Of a DNA stretch of 64,000 nt, positions 52,055 through 60,295 are shown piece after piece (the stretch's first letter is position 1; the number at the start of each line of letters is the position of its first letter). The stretch covers positions 1-64,000 of the forward strand of contig NZ_CP021248.1 in assembly GCF_017309955.1 (NCBI RefSeq), read 5' to 3'. Made by a program: the position numbers and the translations under genes. A model generated the notes under the pieces. The model made no database searches, was not told the DNA's origin, and worked only from the letters and a program-made list of their open reading frames with translations. Origin of the DNA: Novosphingobium sp. KA1. Lineage in GTDB: Bacteria > Pseudomonadota > Alphaproteobacteria > Sphingomonadales > Sphingomonadaceae.

Positions 52055-53136
52055 TGAAGCTGCTCGACAGCCTGCACCGCTGGACAGGGGGCCTGATCGG
52101 CCTCCTGCTGGCCCTCCTGGGCCTTACCGGCACGATCCTGCTCCACCGCGATGCCTGGGTCATGCTGCCCCATGCCGGTGACGTGCAGGTCCAGGACACC
52201 GCGGTGCTGGCGCGCACGACGCAGCGCCTGATGCAGGGCGATGGGCCGCAGCCCCGCGCGATCACGTATGCGGGGGCGGATTTCGGACTCGACCGGCTGG
52301 CCTTTGCGGACGGGGGCGGGGCCTACGTGACCCAGGCCGGGGATCCCGTGGCGCGCTGGGACAGCCAGTGGCAGCGGCCCGAACTCTGGCTCTCCGACTT
52401 GCACCAGCACCTTTTTGCCGGGGATGCGGGCGAGACGGTGATCGGCATTGCCGGGCTCTGCGGGCTGTTCTTCGTGGTGAGCGGGACGGTGCTGTGGTGG
52501 CGCACGCGCCGCACGTTCGAGTGGCGGCTCTGGCCCGCGCGCATGACGCGGCCCGCCATCGTGCGCCACCACCGCGATCTCGGCATCGTTGTCGCCCCGC
52601 TCTTGGCGCTCTCGCTGGTGACGGGGGCGGTGCTGGTGTTCCGGCCGCTGTCGGCGGTGCTGCTGGGCCCCGGCGCCCCGCAGGAGATCGACCGGCGGCT
52701 GGCCGCGCCCAAGGTGCCCATGCGCAGCCTCGGCGGCGACCTCGGCGCCGACCTCGCCGCCAACCTGGACTGGGCGGCGATGATCGTGCAGGCGCGCGCG
52801 CGGTTTCCCGATGCCGAAGTGCGCAGCCTGTCGCTGCCGCGCGGTGAGAGCGGCCTCATCACCTTGCGCATGCGCGGTCCCGGTGAATGGCTGCCCAATG
52901 GCCGCACCACGGTGTGGTTCGCGGCGGACAGCGGCCGGATCGTCGCCACCCGCGATGCGGCCGCGCTGCCGGCGCGGGTGCGGGGCTACAACCTGCTCTA
53001 CCCGCTGCACGCCGCCAAGGTCGGCGGGCTGGCCTTCCGGCTGGTGATGTCGCTTTCCGGGCTGGCGCTGTCGCTGCTGGGCACGCTGGCGGTCTGGACG
53101 TTCTGGTTCAGGCGGCCTGTCCGGCGAGGGTCCTGA
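52054..53136 (+). CDS. PepSY-TM protein (iron-uptake-associated membrane protein)
   Basis: A 360-residue inner-membrane protein of the PepSY-associated TM (PiuB-like) family. Helices are at about 10-30, 130-150, 180-205 and 330-355. LHRWTGGLIGLLLALLGLTGTILLHRD at the N-terminus, LSDLHQHLFAG and VRHHRDLGIVVAPLLALSLVTGAVL carry the histidines often linked to siderophore reduction or release. It is translationally coupled to the receptor. The last 29 bases overlap the convergent aminotransferase gene. Confidence 0.9.
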   Translation: MKLLDSLHRWTGGLIGLLLALLGLTGTILLHRDAWVMLPHAGDVQVQDTAVLARTTQRLMQGDGPQPRAITYAGADFGLDRLAFADGGGAYVTQAGDPVARWDSQWQRPELWLSDLHQHLFAGDAGETVIGIAGLCGLFFVVSGTVLWWRTRRTFEWRLWPARMTRPAIVRHHRDLGIVVAPLLALSLVTGAVLVFRPLSAVLLGPGAPQEIDRRLAAPKVPMRSLGGDLGADLAANLDWAAMIVQARARFPDAEVRSLSLPRGESGLITLRMRGPGEWLPNGRTTVWFAADSGRIVATRDAAALPARVRGYNLLYPLHAAKVGGLAFRLVMSLSGLALSLLGTLAVWTFWFRRPVRRGS

Positions 53137-54436
53137 GCGCCGCGACCAGGCGGTGCACCGCCTCGTCCGGGGTGAAGATCGCCGGGGTCACCCGCACACA
53201 GGCGCCGCTTGCCAGGCCTTCGCGCTGGACGGTGAAAATGCCGAAACGCTCCAGCAGCGTGGCGGCGAGCGCCCTGTTCTGGTCCGCGCCGTTGCGGCCG
53301 CGCAGGCGGAACGAGGTGAGCGCCGATGTCAGCCGCGGATCGGACGGGGTGAGGATCTCGATGCCCGGATGGTCGCGCAGGGTTTCCGCCCACAGGCCGC
53401 GCAAATGGCGCAGGCGCGCTTGCTTGGCGGTGATGCCGATCGCCTCATGGAAGTCCAGCGCATCGGCCAGCGCCAGATAGCCCGCGAAGCTGGCGGTGCC
53501 GGTATGGACGCGGCTCAGGGTGCCATGGTCGGGATTGCCGGTTTCGCTCATGTTCGGGTCGATGTCGGCCAGCCTGTCCTTGCGGATGTAGACAAGCCCC
53601 ACGCCCATCGGCGCGCCGATCCATTTCTGGCAGGTGAGGCCGACAAAATCGGCGCCGAGATCGCCGATGGTGAAGTCCAGCTGCCCCCAGGCATGGGCGG
53701 AATCGAGGATCACGTCGACCCCGCGCGAACGGGCAAGGGCGATGATCTCCTTGACCGGCATCACCAGCCCGGTGCGGTGGCCGACATGGGTGAGCAGCAT
53801 CAGCCGCACCCTGGGGTGGGCCTCCAGCGCCGCCGCATAGGCATCGATCAGTCCCTGATGGCTGGCCGGTTCGGGCATGGCGATGGTCACCAGATCGGCG
53901 CCGCGCCGCTGCCTGAGCCAGCGGAAGGCGGCCTGGGTGCTGTCATAGTCGAGGTCGCAGCAGAGCACCTGGTCGCCGGGGCGCAGGCGGTTGTAGCCGG
54001 CGATCAGGGTCTGCAGCGCTTCCGTTGCCCCGCGGGTGAAGGCGATCTCCTCGGGCAAGACGCCGAGCATGGCGGCGGCGCGGGCGCGGACCGGCAGGAT
54101 GTCCTGCCAGAAGCCGCGCCGCGCGTAGTAGGAATTCTCAGCGTTGACCCGGGCGAGCCTGCGGGCATGGGCCTGTGCGACCGGCCGCGCCATCGATCCC
54201 CAGTTGCCGTTCTCCAGCTGGACGATGTCGTGCGTCACGTCGAACTGGGCCGCCACCTGGGCCCAGTAGGCACTGTCCTGCGGGGCCGCCGGGACCGCGC
54301 GGCGCAGCGCGGCCCCGATCGGCCCATTTCCCGGCCCCGCATCTGCGGAGGCCAGGGTGCCGGACAGCAGGCCCGAGGCCATGGCGCCGGTCATCCATGC
54401 ACGGCGATCGAGCTGCGCGGGCCGCCGCTGGGCCAT
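53108..54436 (-). CDS. Tat-exported class V aminotransferase (isopenicillin-N-epimerase-like)
   Basis: PLP-dependent enzyme of 442 residues in the CefD/cysteine-desulfurase fold. The N-terminus has RRAWMTGAMASGLLSGTLASADA, a twin-arginine signal, so the cofactor-loaded enzyme is probably exported folded. The PLP lysine is in LTCQKWIGAPMG (about residue 270), with VILDSAHAWGQ as the preceding aspartate strand and FTRGATEALQ as the phosphate site. The ATG at 54436 has AAGGAAG upstream. It is the last gene of the fecI-fecR-receptor cluster, 17 bases after the receptor stop. A role in processing an imported amino-acid-containing ligand is plausible. Confidence 0.85.
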   Translation of the reverse strand: MAQRRPAQLDRRAWMTGAMASGLLSGTLASADAGPGNGPIGAALRRAVPAAPQDSAYWAQVAAQFDVTHDIVQLENGNWGSMARPVAQAHARRLARVNAENSYYARRGFWQDILPVRARAAAMLGVLPEEIAFTRGATEALQTLIAGYNRLRPGDQVLCCDLDYDSTQAAFRWLRQRRGADLVTIAMPEPASHQGLIDAYAAALEAHPRVRLMLLTHVGHRTGLVMPVKEIIALARSRGVDVILDSAHAWGQLDFTIGDLGADFVGLTCQKWIGAPMGVGLVYIRKDRLADIDPNMSETGNPDHGTLSRVHTGTASFAGYLALADALDFHEAIGITAKQARLRHLRGLWAETLRDHPGIEILTPSDPRLTSALTSFRLRGRNGADQNRALAATLLERFGIFTVQREGLASGACVRVTPAIFTPDEAVHRLVAALRTLAGQAA

Positions 54437-54453
54437 GGCTTCGCTTCCTTCCA

Positions 54454-57135
54454 TCAGAACGCCACGTCGAGGCGGGCGTAGTAGTTGCCGCCATTGGTGT
54501 CGTAAGGGGCGTTGCGCGAATAGACGAGGCCGCGGCTGGCCTGGAACGTCGCCTTGGCGGGGTAGGTGTTGAACAGGTTTTCCGCGCCGACCCGCATCGA
54601 CAGGCCGGGGCGCAGCGCATAGGTCACGCCCGCATCCACGAAGGCGATGCCGCCGAAGTCCTGGAAGATGTCGCCGGTGGAATTGCCGCTCGAATCCGTC
54701 CAGCCGCCATAATAGCGCAGGCGGCCCATCAGCGAGACCTTGCCCAGCGTGTAGGTGATCGTGCCCACCGCGTTGTGTTCGGGCAGGCCGTTCTGGTACT
54801 TCACGCGGGTGGTGTCGCTCTGGGCGATCCGGCTCGAGACGACCCGGGTCTGGGTATAGCTGTAGGAGGCCGTGGCATCGAGCGTGCCGGGGCCGACCGG
54901 GTGCTTGTACGAGACCACGAAGTCGACCCCGCGCGAACGGGTGTCGTAGTCGTTGGTGAAGAAGGTGATCGTGCGATAGTCCGCCGCCTGGCTGATGCCC
55001 TGGGCGATGAGGTCGGCCTTGATCGCATCGGTCAGGACATGGCTGGGCGAGACGCTGAAGCGGTTGTCGACCCTGATCTGGTAGGCGTCGATCGAGCCGG
55101 ACAGGCCCATGCCGGTGCGCCAGACAAAGCCCGCCGTGGCGGTCTTGGAGGTCTCCGGCTTCAGCGCGGTGGCGCCGAAATACTGCGCGACCGGATTGAG
55201 TGGCGAGAGGCGGCCGGTGGTGTAGAGCAGCAGCGTGGTGGTATCGAGACCCTGCGAGGTGCTGGTCGAATGGAGCTGGGCCGGGGTCGGCGCCTTGAAC
55301 CCGGTCGAATAGGACCCCCGAACGGCCAGTGCCGGGGTGATCTCGTAGCGGGTCGAGACCTTGTAGTTGAAGCTGTTGCCGAAGCTCGAATAGTCCTCGT
55401 CGCGCAGCGCCGCCTCGACGCTCCACGCGCGGGTCACCGGCACCGTCACGTCGAGATAGCCGGCGTAGCTGGTCTGGCTCCACGAGCCCGCCTGAAGGTC
55501 GGAGAAGCCGGGAAAGCCGTTGGAACCGGCGGCCAGGCCATAAGCCGCACCGGCGCCGACGGCATAGGAGGCTTTGTCACCGGCGCGGATCGTGTAGGTC
55601 TCCACCCGGCGCTCGGCACCGAAGGCCACCGTCACCGGGCTGGCGAAGACCGGCAGGGAAAGCGTGTAGACGCCGTCCGCATTGAGGTTGAACTCGCGCT
55701 GGATGTTGCGGCCGAGGTAGAAGTCCAGCGGGCTGTCCGGCCCGAGCGAGGCATTGATCGAATTGTGCAGGTAGAAGGCGGTGGCGTTCTGCCCCAGCGA
55801 GGCGGAAAGATCCCAGTGGAAGTCGCCGCCCTTGCCGCCGCGAAGCCCGCCCACGGTCTGGAAATCGGTATAGCGCACGCCTTCGCTGGGGGTGAAACCG
55901 GCGGGATAGATGGCGTTGACGTCGAAGCCGGGGAAGGCGGCGGTCTGGTTGTAGACCGACGTGGTGGTCGCCGGGTTGCGCCAGTTGATGTCGGACCAGC
56001 CCTTGCCCTTGCCGAACGTGCCGAAGCCGTAAATTTCCATGTCCTCGCCGATCGGCTCGGCGGCGTCGGCGGCGAACTTGATCGTCTGGAGCTGCGGATT
56101 GCCCCAGCGCTGGACCGGGTCCTTCACGGCGATGCCGGTGGAATTCGCGAAATCGATGGCGTCCTGGCGCTGCTGGCTGCGCGAGGTCGGGTTGGTGTCG
56201 GCAAATTCGCCGGTCACCACGAAGTGGCCGCCGCCGGGCAGGGCAAAGCCCGCGCGGCCGCCCAGCTGCACCTGCCCGCCGTCGCCCTTGTAGTACTGCG
56301 AGCCTTGCGCATAGGCGGAAAAGCCCGGCTTGGTGTCGAACATGACGTTGATGACACCGGCAATCGCGTCCGATCCGTACTGGGCCGAGGCGCCGTCGCG
56401 CAGCACTTCGACATGGCCGATCGCGAAGGAGGGGATCTGCGCCAGGTCGGTTGCCTGGGCGCCGCTGTTGAGGAACGAGGAGCGGTGGAAGCGCTTGCCG
56501 TTGACCATCACCAGCGTCATGTCGGGCGAGAGGTTGTTGAGCGAGGCGGGGCGGATGAATTCCGGGCCGTCGGAGGCGGGCAGCTTCTGGACGATGAAGG
56601 CGGGGACAAGCTGCGTGAGCTTCTCGTCGAGGCGGGCGGTCACGGTGGCCCTGACCTGCTCCTGGGACAGCGTGTCGACCGGGGAGAGCGCGGTGAACAC
56701 CGTCTGTGCCTGCGCGCGGGTGCCGGTGACGATGATGTCGGAGGCGGCCTCCTCGGCGGGAAGGGTGCTGCGGCCGCCGCGCGGGGCGGGCTCTGAACGG
56801 TCTTCCTCGAGGCCGAGGATCACGGTCCTGCCGTCGTCCTTTTTCACCGCAAGGCCGCTGCCGGCAATCAGGCGGGACAGCGCAAGCTGGCGCGGCATCC
56901 GGCCATTGAGCGCGGGCGCGCGCTGGGCGGCGATGGTGGCGCTGGGGAAGAAGATCTGCACTTTGGCCTGGCGGGCAAACAGCGTCAGCGCGCTCGACAG
57001 CGGCTGGGCGGGAATGGCGAAGGCAGGCTGCTCGGCAGCCATGGCAGGCGCCGCGAAGGTGGCGGATGCGGCGCAGACAGCAGACGTGGCAAGCAACGCC
57101 GCGAAAAGCGGCGCGCGGCGAAACCGTGCGGACAT
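54454..57135 (-). CDS. TonB-dependent transducer/receptor with STN signalling domain
   Basis: An 893-residue outer-membrane receptor. After the signal peptide (ending near APAMAAE), an STN domain occupies about residues 35-105 (FAIPAQPLSSALTLFARQAKVQIFF, LIAGSGLAVKKDDGRTVIL). It talks to FecR-type anti-sigma factors. The TonB box region is ASDIIVTGTRAQ. The plug has LTQLVPAFIVQKLPASDGPEFIRPASLNNLSPDMTLVMVNGKR and VEVLRDGASAQYGSDAIAGVINVMF, and the barrel ends with ARLDVAF. AGGGG precedes the ATG at 57135. It lies just downstream of fecR and fecI homologues, so it should be a ligand-inducible transducer. Confidence 0.93.
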   Translation of the reverse strand: MSARFRRAPLFAALLATSAVCAASATFAAPAMAAEQPAFAIPAQPLSSALTLFARQAKVQIFFPSATIAAQRAPALNGRMPRQLALSRLIAGSGLAVKKDDGRTVILGLEEDRSEPAPRGGRSTLPAEEAASDIIVTGTRAQAQTVFTALSPVDTLSQEQVRATVTARLDEKLTQLVPAFIVQKLPASDGPEFIRPASLNNLSPDMTLVMVNGKRFHRSSFLNSGAQATDLAQIPSFAIGHVEVLRDGASAQYGSDAIAGVINVMFDTKPGFSAYAQGSQYYKGDGGQVQLGGRAGFALPGGGHFVVTGEFADTNPTSRSQQRQDAIDFANSTGIAVKDPVQRWGNPQLQTIKFAADAAEPIGEDMEIYGFGTFGKGKGWSDINWRNPATTTSVYNQTAAFPGFDVNAIYPAGFTPSEGVRYTDFQTVGGLRGGKGGDFHWDLSASLGQNATAFYLHNSINASLGPDSPLDFYLGRNIQREFNLNADGVYTLSLPVFASPVTVAFGAERRVETYTIRAGDKASYAVGAGAAYGLAAGSNGFPGFSDLQAGSWSQTSYAGYLDVTVPVTRAWSVEAALRDEDYSSFGNSFNYKVSTRYEITPALAVRGSYSTGFKAPTPAQLHSTSTSQGLDTTTLLLYTTGRLSPLNPVAQYFGATALKPETSKTATAGFVWRTGMGLSGSIDAYQIRVDNRFSVSPSHVLTDAIKADLIAQGISQAADYRTITFFTNDYDTRSRGVDFVVSYKHPVGPGTLDATASYSYTQTRVVSSRIAQSDTTRVKYQNGLPEHNAVGTITYTLGKVSLMGRLRYYGGWTDSSGNSTGDIFQDFGGIAFVDAGVTYALRPGLSMRVGAENLFNTYPAKATFQASRGLVYSRNAPYDTNGGNYYARLDVAF

Positions 57136-57227
57136 GGATGAACGACCCCTTTGGCAGGCGCCGACCGGCGCCTCTGCCTTTCCAGACGATCCGGCCGGGC
57201 CGAACCGCCAAGCGGCGCCGAAATTTT

Positions 57228-58208
57228 TCAGCGTGTCAGCACGAAGCCGCCGCCGCTGGGGGTGGCGCGGATGCCGAGGCCCAGATCGAGCGCGGAGAGG
57301 AACGCGGCCGGATCGGTCGAGGTGAAGCGGCCGCCGACCGGGATGCCGGTCAGTTCGGGATCGGCGATCAGGATCTTGCCCGTGAGGTAGCGGTTGTACT
57401 CCTGCACGGCGGTCTGCAGTGGCTGGTTGTCGAACACGATCTCGCCCTGCTGCCAGGCCAGCGTTGCCGCCAGGCGCTGCGGGCTGGCGGGGCGGACGGT
57501 GGGCCGGGCGGCGGAGAGCAGCAGCCCCTCGTTGGCGGCGGCGACCCGGCCGGGCGCATCGGTAGTGCTTTGCCCGCTCGCCGCCAAGGCCCGGCCGGCG
57601 AGCACGGTGACGTCCATCGCCTCGGGCTGGATGCGGACGTTGAAGCGCCCGGCCGAGAGCAGGGCGACCTGGCCGTCGCCGTGGACGCGGGCGGCAACAC
57701 CGGCCCGCAAGTCCAGCGCCACCTCGCCGCGCAGGATCCACAGGCTGCGCTCGCTCTCGGAAAACCGCCATTGCAGCTGGCTGTCGGTGTTCAGCATGGC
57801 GTGGCTGCCATCGGGCAGGATCAGGCGCTTGCTTTGCCCGACATCGGAGCGAGCGCTCTGCCAGGCATAGGCCCGCGTGGTGACGCCGCCGGCGGCCAGC
57901 AATCCGGCGAGGCCGATGCCGCCGAACGCGGCCAGTGCCCGGCGGCGCGACAGGCCTTGAGCCGGTGCGGTGCCATGTGCGGGGGCATGTGTGGGGGCAT
58001 GGACATCGGCGGCCCCGGCGCGGTCCGGTGCGGCTGCCCGCCAGACCGAGAGCGCGCGGGCGAAGGCGATGGCATTGCCGGGCGCGGCGCCGCGCCATGT
58101 CTCGAAAGCCGCTTCATCGATCGTGCCGGCCTCATGGCGGGCGAGCCAGACCGCCGCTTCGCCGGTCGCCTTGCGGCGCCGATGCCGTTTCTTGTCGAAG
58201 ATGCTCAT
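57228..58208 (-). CDS. fecR: FecR-family anti-sigma regulator
   Basis: A 326-residue inner-membrane signal relay. The cytoplasmic anti-sigma part (about 15-65) reads AAVWLARHEAGTIDEAAFETWRGAAPGNAIAF. A single transmembrane segment (about 90-112, SRRRALAAFGGIGLAGLLAAGG) is preceded by paired arginines, consistent with the Tat-linked insertion described for FecR. The periplasmic FecR domain (ILPDGSHAMLNTDSQLQW, GEVALDLRAG) and the STN-binding tail follow. It should relay ligand binding by the downstream receptor to the sigma factor encoded just upstream. Confidence 0.92.
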   Translation of the reverse strand: MSIFDKKRHRRRKATGEAAVWLARHEAGTIDEAAFETWRGAAPGNAIAFARALSVWRAAAPDRAGAADVHAPTHAPAHGTAPAQGLSRRRALAAFGGIGLAGLLAAGGVTTRAYAWQSARSDVGQSKRLILPDGSHAMLNTDSQLQWRFSESERSLWILRGEVALDLRAGVAARVHGDGQVALLSAGRFNVRIQPEAMDVTVLAGRALAASGQSTTDAPGRVAAANEGLLLSAARPTVRPASPQRLAATLAWQQGEIVFDNQPLQTAVQEYNRYLTGKILIADPELTGIPVGGRFTSTDPAAFLSALDLGLGIRATPSGGGFVLTR

Positions 58209-58292
58209 GGTTCCGGATGCGGTAAGTTCAAAGGCCGGAACAGAAGACGAGCGGCGCGTGCAAACCCGCCAAGTTCGCGGCCGATTTATTTT

Positions 58293-58856
58293 TTACCGCT
58301 GGCGCTGCGCCTGGGCATCGCAGGCTCCGGGCGGTTCCGCCTCCGCGTCGAGACGGGCGCGGGAGAGCAGTTCGATGGCGCGGGCCAGCCGCTTTTCGTA
58401 CGTCGACAGGCTGATGCCGAGATCCCGCGCGATCGCCCGCGAGGATTCCCCCTCGATCCGGCGGCGGACAAAAACGGTGCGGCAGCGTTCCGGCAGGCCG
58501 GCGATCAGCTCCGCCACCCGGCGCAGCCCGTCGCGCCCCGCGATGATGCGGTGCTGGTCCGGCGTGTCGTCGGCGAGGGCGAGGTGATCGACGTCGGCGA
58601 GCTGCCGGAAATCGACGATGCGCTGGCGGCGCATCCGCTCGATGGCGATATGGCGCAGCATGCGGATCACGTAGGCGCGGGGATTGTCGATGGCGGCCCA
58701 GCCGTCCAGCGTGAAGAGCCGGGCGAATGCCTCCTGCACAAGGTCCTCGGCCTCCTCGCGCGCGCCGCAGATGCGCAGCGCGGCGGCGAGGAAGCGGCCT
58801 TCGTGGGGAAGCACCTCATCGGCGAACCAGATGTCGATCGGGCGAATGACAGGCAC
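58293..58856 (-). CDS. fecI: ECF sigma factor, FecI type
   Basis: A 187-residue extracytoplasmic-function sigma factor. Region 2 reads AEDLVQEAFARLF and NPRAYVIRMLRHIAIERMRR; region 4 reads LPERCRTVFVRRRIEGESSRAIARDLGISLSTYEKRLARAIELL. The family and context match FecI. It starts with GTG at 58856 after a weak ribosome binding site. fecR follows 84 bp downstream, then the STN receptor, so the usual FecIRA loop is complete. Its promoter should lie within the 104 bp below the dctD-like gene. Confidence 0.93.
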   Translation of the reverse strand: MPVIRPIDIWFADEVLPHEGRFLAAALRICGAREEAEDLVQEAFARLFTLDGWAAIDNPRAYVIRMLRHIAIERMRRQRIVDFRQLADVDHLALADDTPDQHRIIAGRDGLRRVAELIAGLPERCRTVFVRRRIEGESSRAIARDLGISLSTYEKRLARAIELLSRARLDAEAEPPGACDAQAQRQR

Positions 58857-58960
58857 GGGAGAACCGGTGAAGCTTGCGGGACGGCGGCTCTCCTATGGCC
58901 TGCCGGTGTCAGATCGATGACGGTGGGACGGTTGCGGCCCGATCAGTCCCTGCGGCCCGG

Positions 58961-60295
58961 TCAGTCCCTGCGGCGAAGCGCGGTCAGGTCGATGCCGTGC
59001 TTGTTGACCTTGTAGTAGAAGGTCTTGCGCGGCAGATCGAGCGCGCGAATGGCCGCACCGATCTCGCCGCCCGCCGCCTGCACGGCGGCGATGATCTCGT
59101 CCCGCTCGAAGGCATCGACCCGTTCGGTCAGCCCCTTCGCCGCACCGGGGGCGGGGGCAGGGGCGGGATCGCCCAGTCCCAGCACGAACTGTTCGGCGAA
59201 ATTGCCGAGCTCGCGCACGTTTCCGGGCCAGTCGTGCCGTTCGAGCATGGTGCGCAGCGGCGCGGTGATCATCGGCAGGTCGCGGCCGAGCCGCCGGGCG
59301 GCATCGCCCGCGAAACGGGCGAACAGGGCTGGAATGTCCTCCCGCCGCTCGCGCAGCGGGGGGATGCTGAGGCGCATCGCGGCGAGCCGGTAGAACAGCG
59401 GCGCCAGCAGCGCCGGCGGCGGCCCTTCCGCGGCGTTCTGGCTGGTCGAGATGACACGTATGTCCACTGGCACGGCCTCGTCGCGGCGGCGCAGCACGCG
59501 CTGTTCGGCAAAGGGCAGCAGCCGTTCCTGCAGATGGGACGGGGCGCGGTCGACGTCGTCGAGATAGAGCGTGCCGCGATGCGCGGCGGCCAGGCCGGGT
59601 TCGGCATGGCCGCTGGCGGTGAACAGCGGATCGGCCAGCGCCTGCGGCATCGCGGCGCAGGCGATCGGCAGGAAACGGTGGCGCGCGCGCTTGCCCGCGC
59701 GGTGGATCAGGCGCGCCAGCAGGTCCTTGCCGGTGCCGGTCTCGCCTTCGATGAACAGGTCGATATCGGCATTGGCGAGCACCGGGATCATCTCGCGCAG
59801 GCGGCGGATCGCGGGATTTTCACCGAGGAACAGCGGCGCGTCGTCGGCTTCGGCAAGGCTGCGCAGGCGGCGGTTTTCCAGCGTGAGACCGCGCGCGGTG
59901 GCGGCGCGCCGAACGGCCGCGATCAGGGCGTCCGGGGCGAAGGGCTTGGTCAGGAAGTCCCAGGCCCCTCCCTTGAGCAGCTGCACCGCCATCGCGATGT
60001 CGCCGTGCCCGGTCACGAGGATCACCGGCAGTTCGGGATCGCGGTCATGGAGCTGGCGAAACAGGTCGATGCCGGAGATGAGCGGCATGCGCACGTCGGT
60101 GACCACCACGCCCGGCCAGTCGGCGGTGATGGCGGCGAGCGCCGGGGCGGCGGCGGCAAAGGTCTCCACCGCGAAACCCGCCAGCCGCAGCAATTGCGCC
60201 GTGGCGCGGGCGAGGTCGGCATCGTCCTCGACGAGCGCGACGCGGGGGGCATCGCGGTTTTCGGAAGGGCTGGCGGGAAGGGGGCTGTCGGTCAT
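58961..60295 (-). CDS. dctD: DctD-like NtrC-family response regulator lacking the GAFTGA loop
   Basis: A 444-residue response regulator. The receiver domain has the phosphorylation site in GVVVTDVRMP and the lysine in FLTKPFAPD. The AAA+ domain keeps Walker A GETGTGKDLLA (about 187) but the next part reads ADPLFTASGHAEPGLAAAHRGTLYLDDVD (positions 59562-59645 region). The sigma54-contacting GAFTGA loop is missing, and the Walker B DE is DD. The C-terminal Fis-type HTH is GAAIRALDLPRKTFYYKV. Its start overlaps the dctB stop by one base (TGATG). With dctB and dctA adjacent, control of C4-dicarboxylate uptake is likely, probably without sigma54. Confidence 0.88.
   Translation of the reverse strand: MTDSPLPASPSENRDAPRVALVEDDADLARATAQLLRLAGFAVETFAAAAPALAAITADWPGVVVTDVRMPLISGIDLFRQLHDRDPELPVILVTGHGDIAMAVQLLKGGAWDFLTKPFAPDALIAAVRRAATARGLTLENRRLRSLAEADDAPLFLGENPAIRRLREMIPVLANADIDLFIEGETGTGKDLLARLIHRAGKRARHRFLPIACAAMPQALADPLFTASGHAEPGLAAAHRGTLYLDDVDRAPSHLQERLLPFAEQRVLRRRDEAVPVDIRVISTSQNAAEGPPPALLAPLFYRLAAMRLSIPPLRERREDIPALFARFAGDAARRLGRDLPMITAPLRTMLERHDWPGNVRELGNFAEQFVLGLGDPAPAPAPGAAKGLTERVDAFERDEIIAAVQAAGGEIGAAIRALDLPRKTFYYKVNKHGIDLTALRRRD

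Noticed and set aside
57136..58098. In-frame N-terminal extension of the STN receptor
   Set aside because: It overlaps fecR in another frame and lacks any signal; the ATG at 57135 has a ribosome binding site and is followed by a proper signal peptide.
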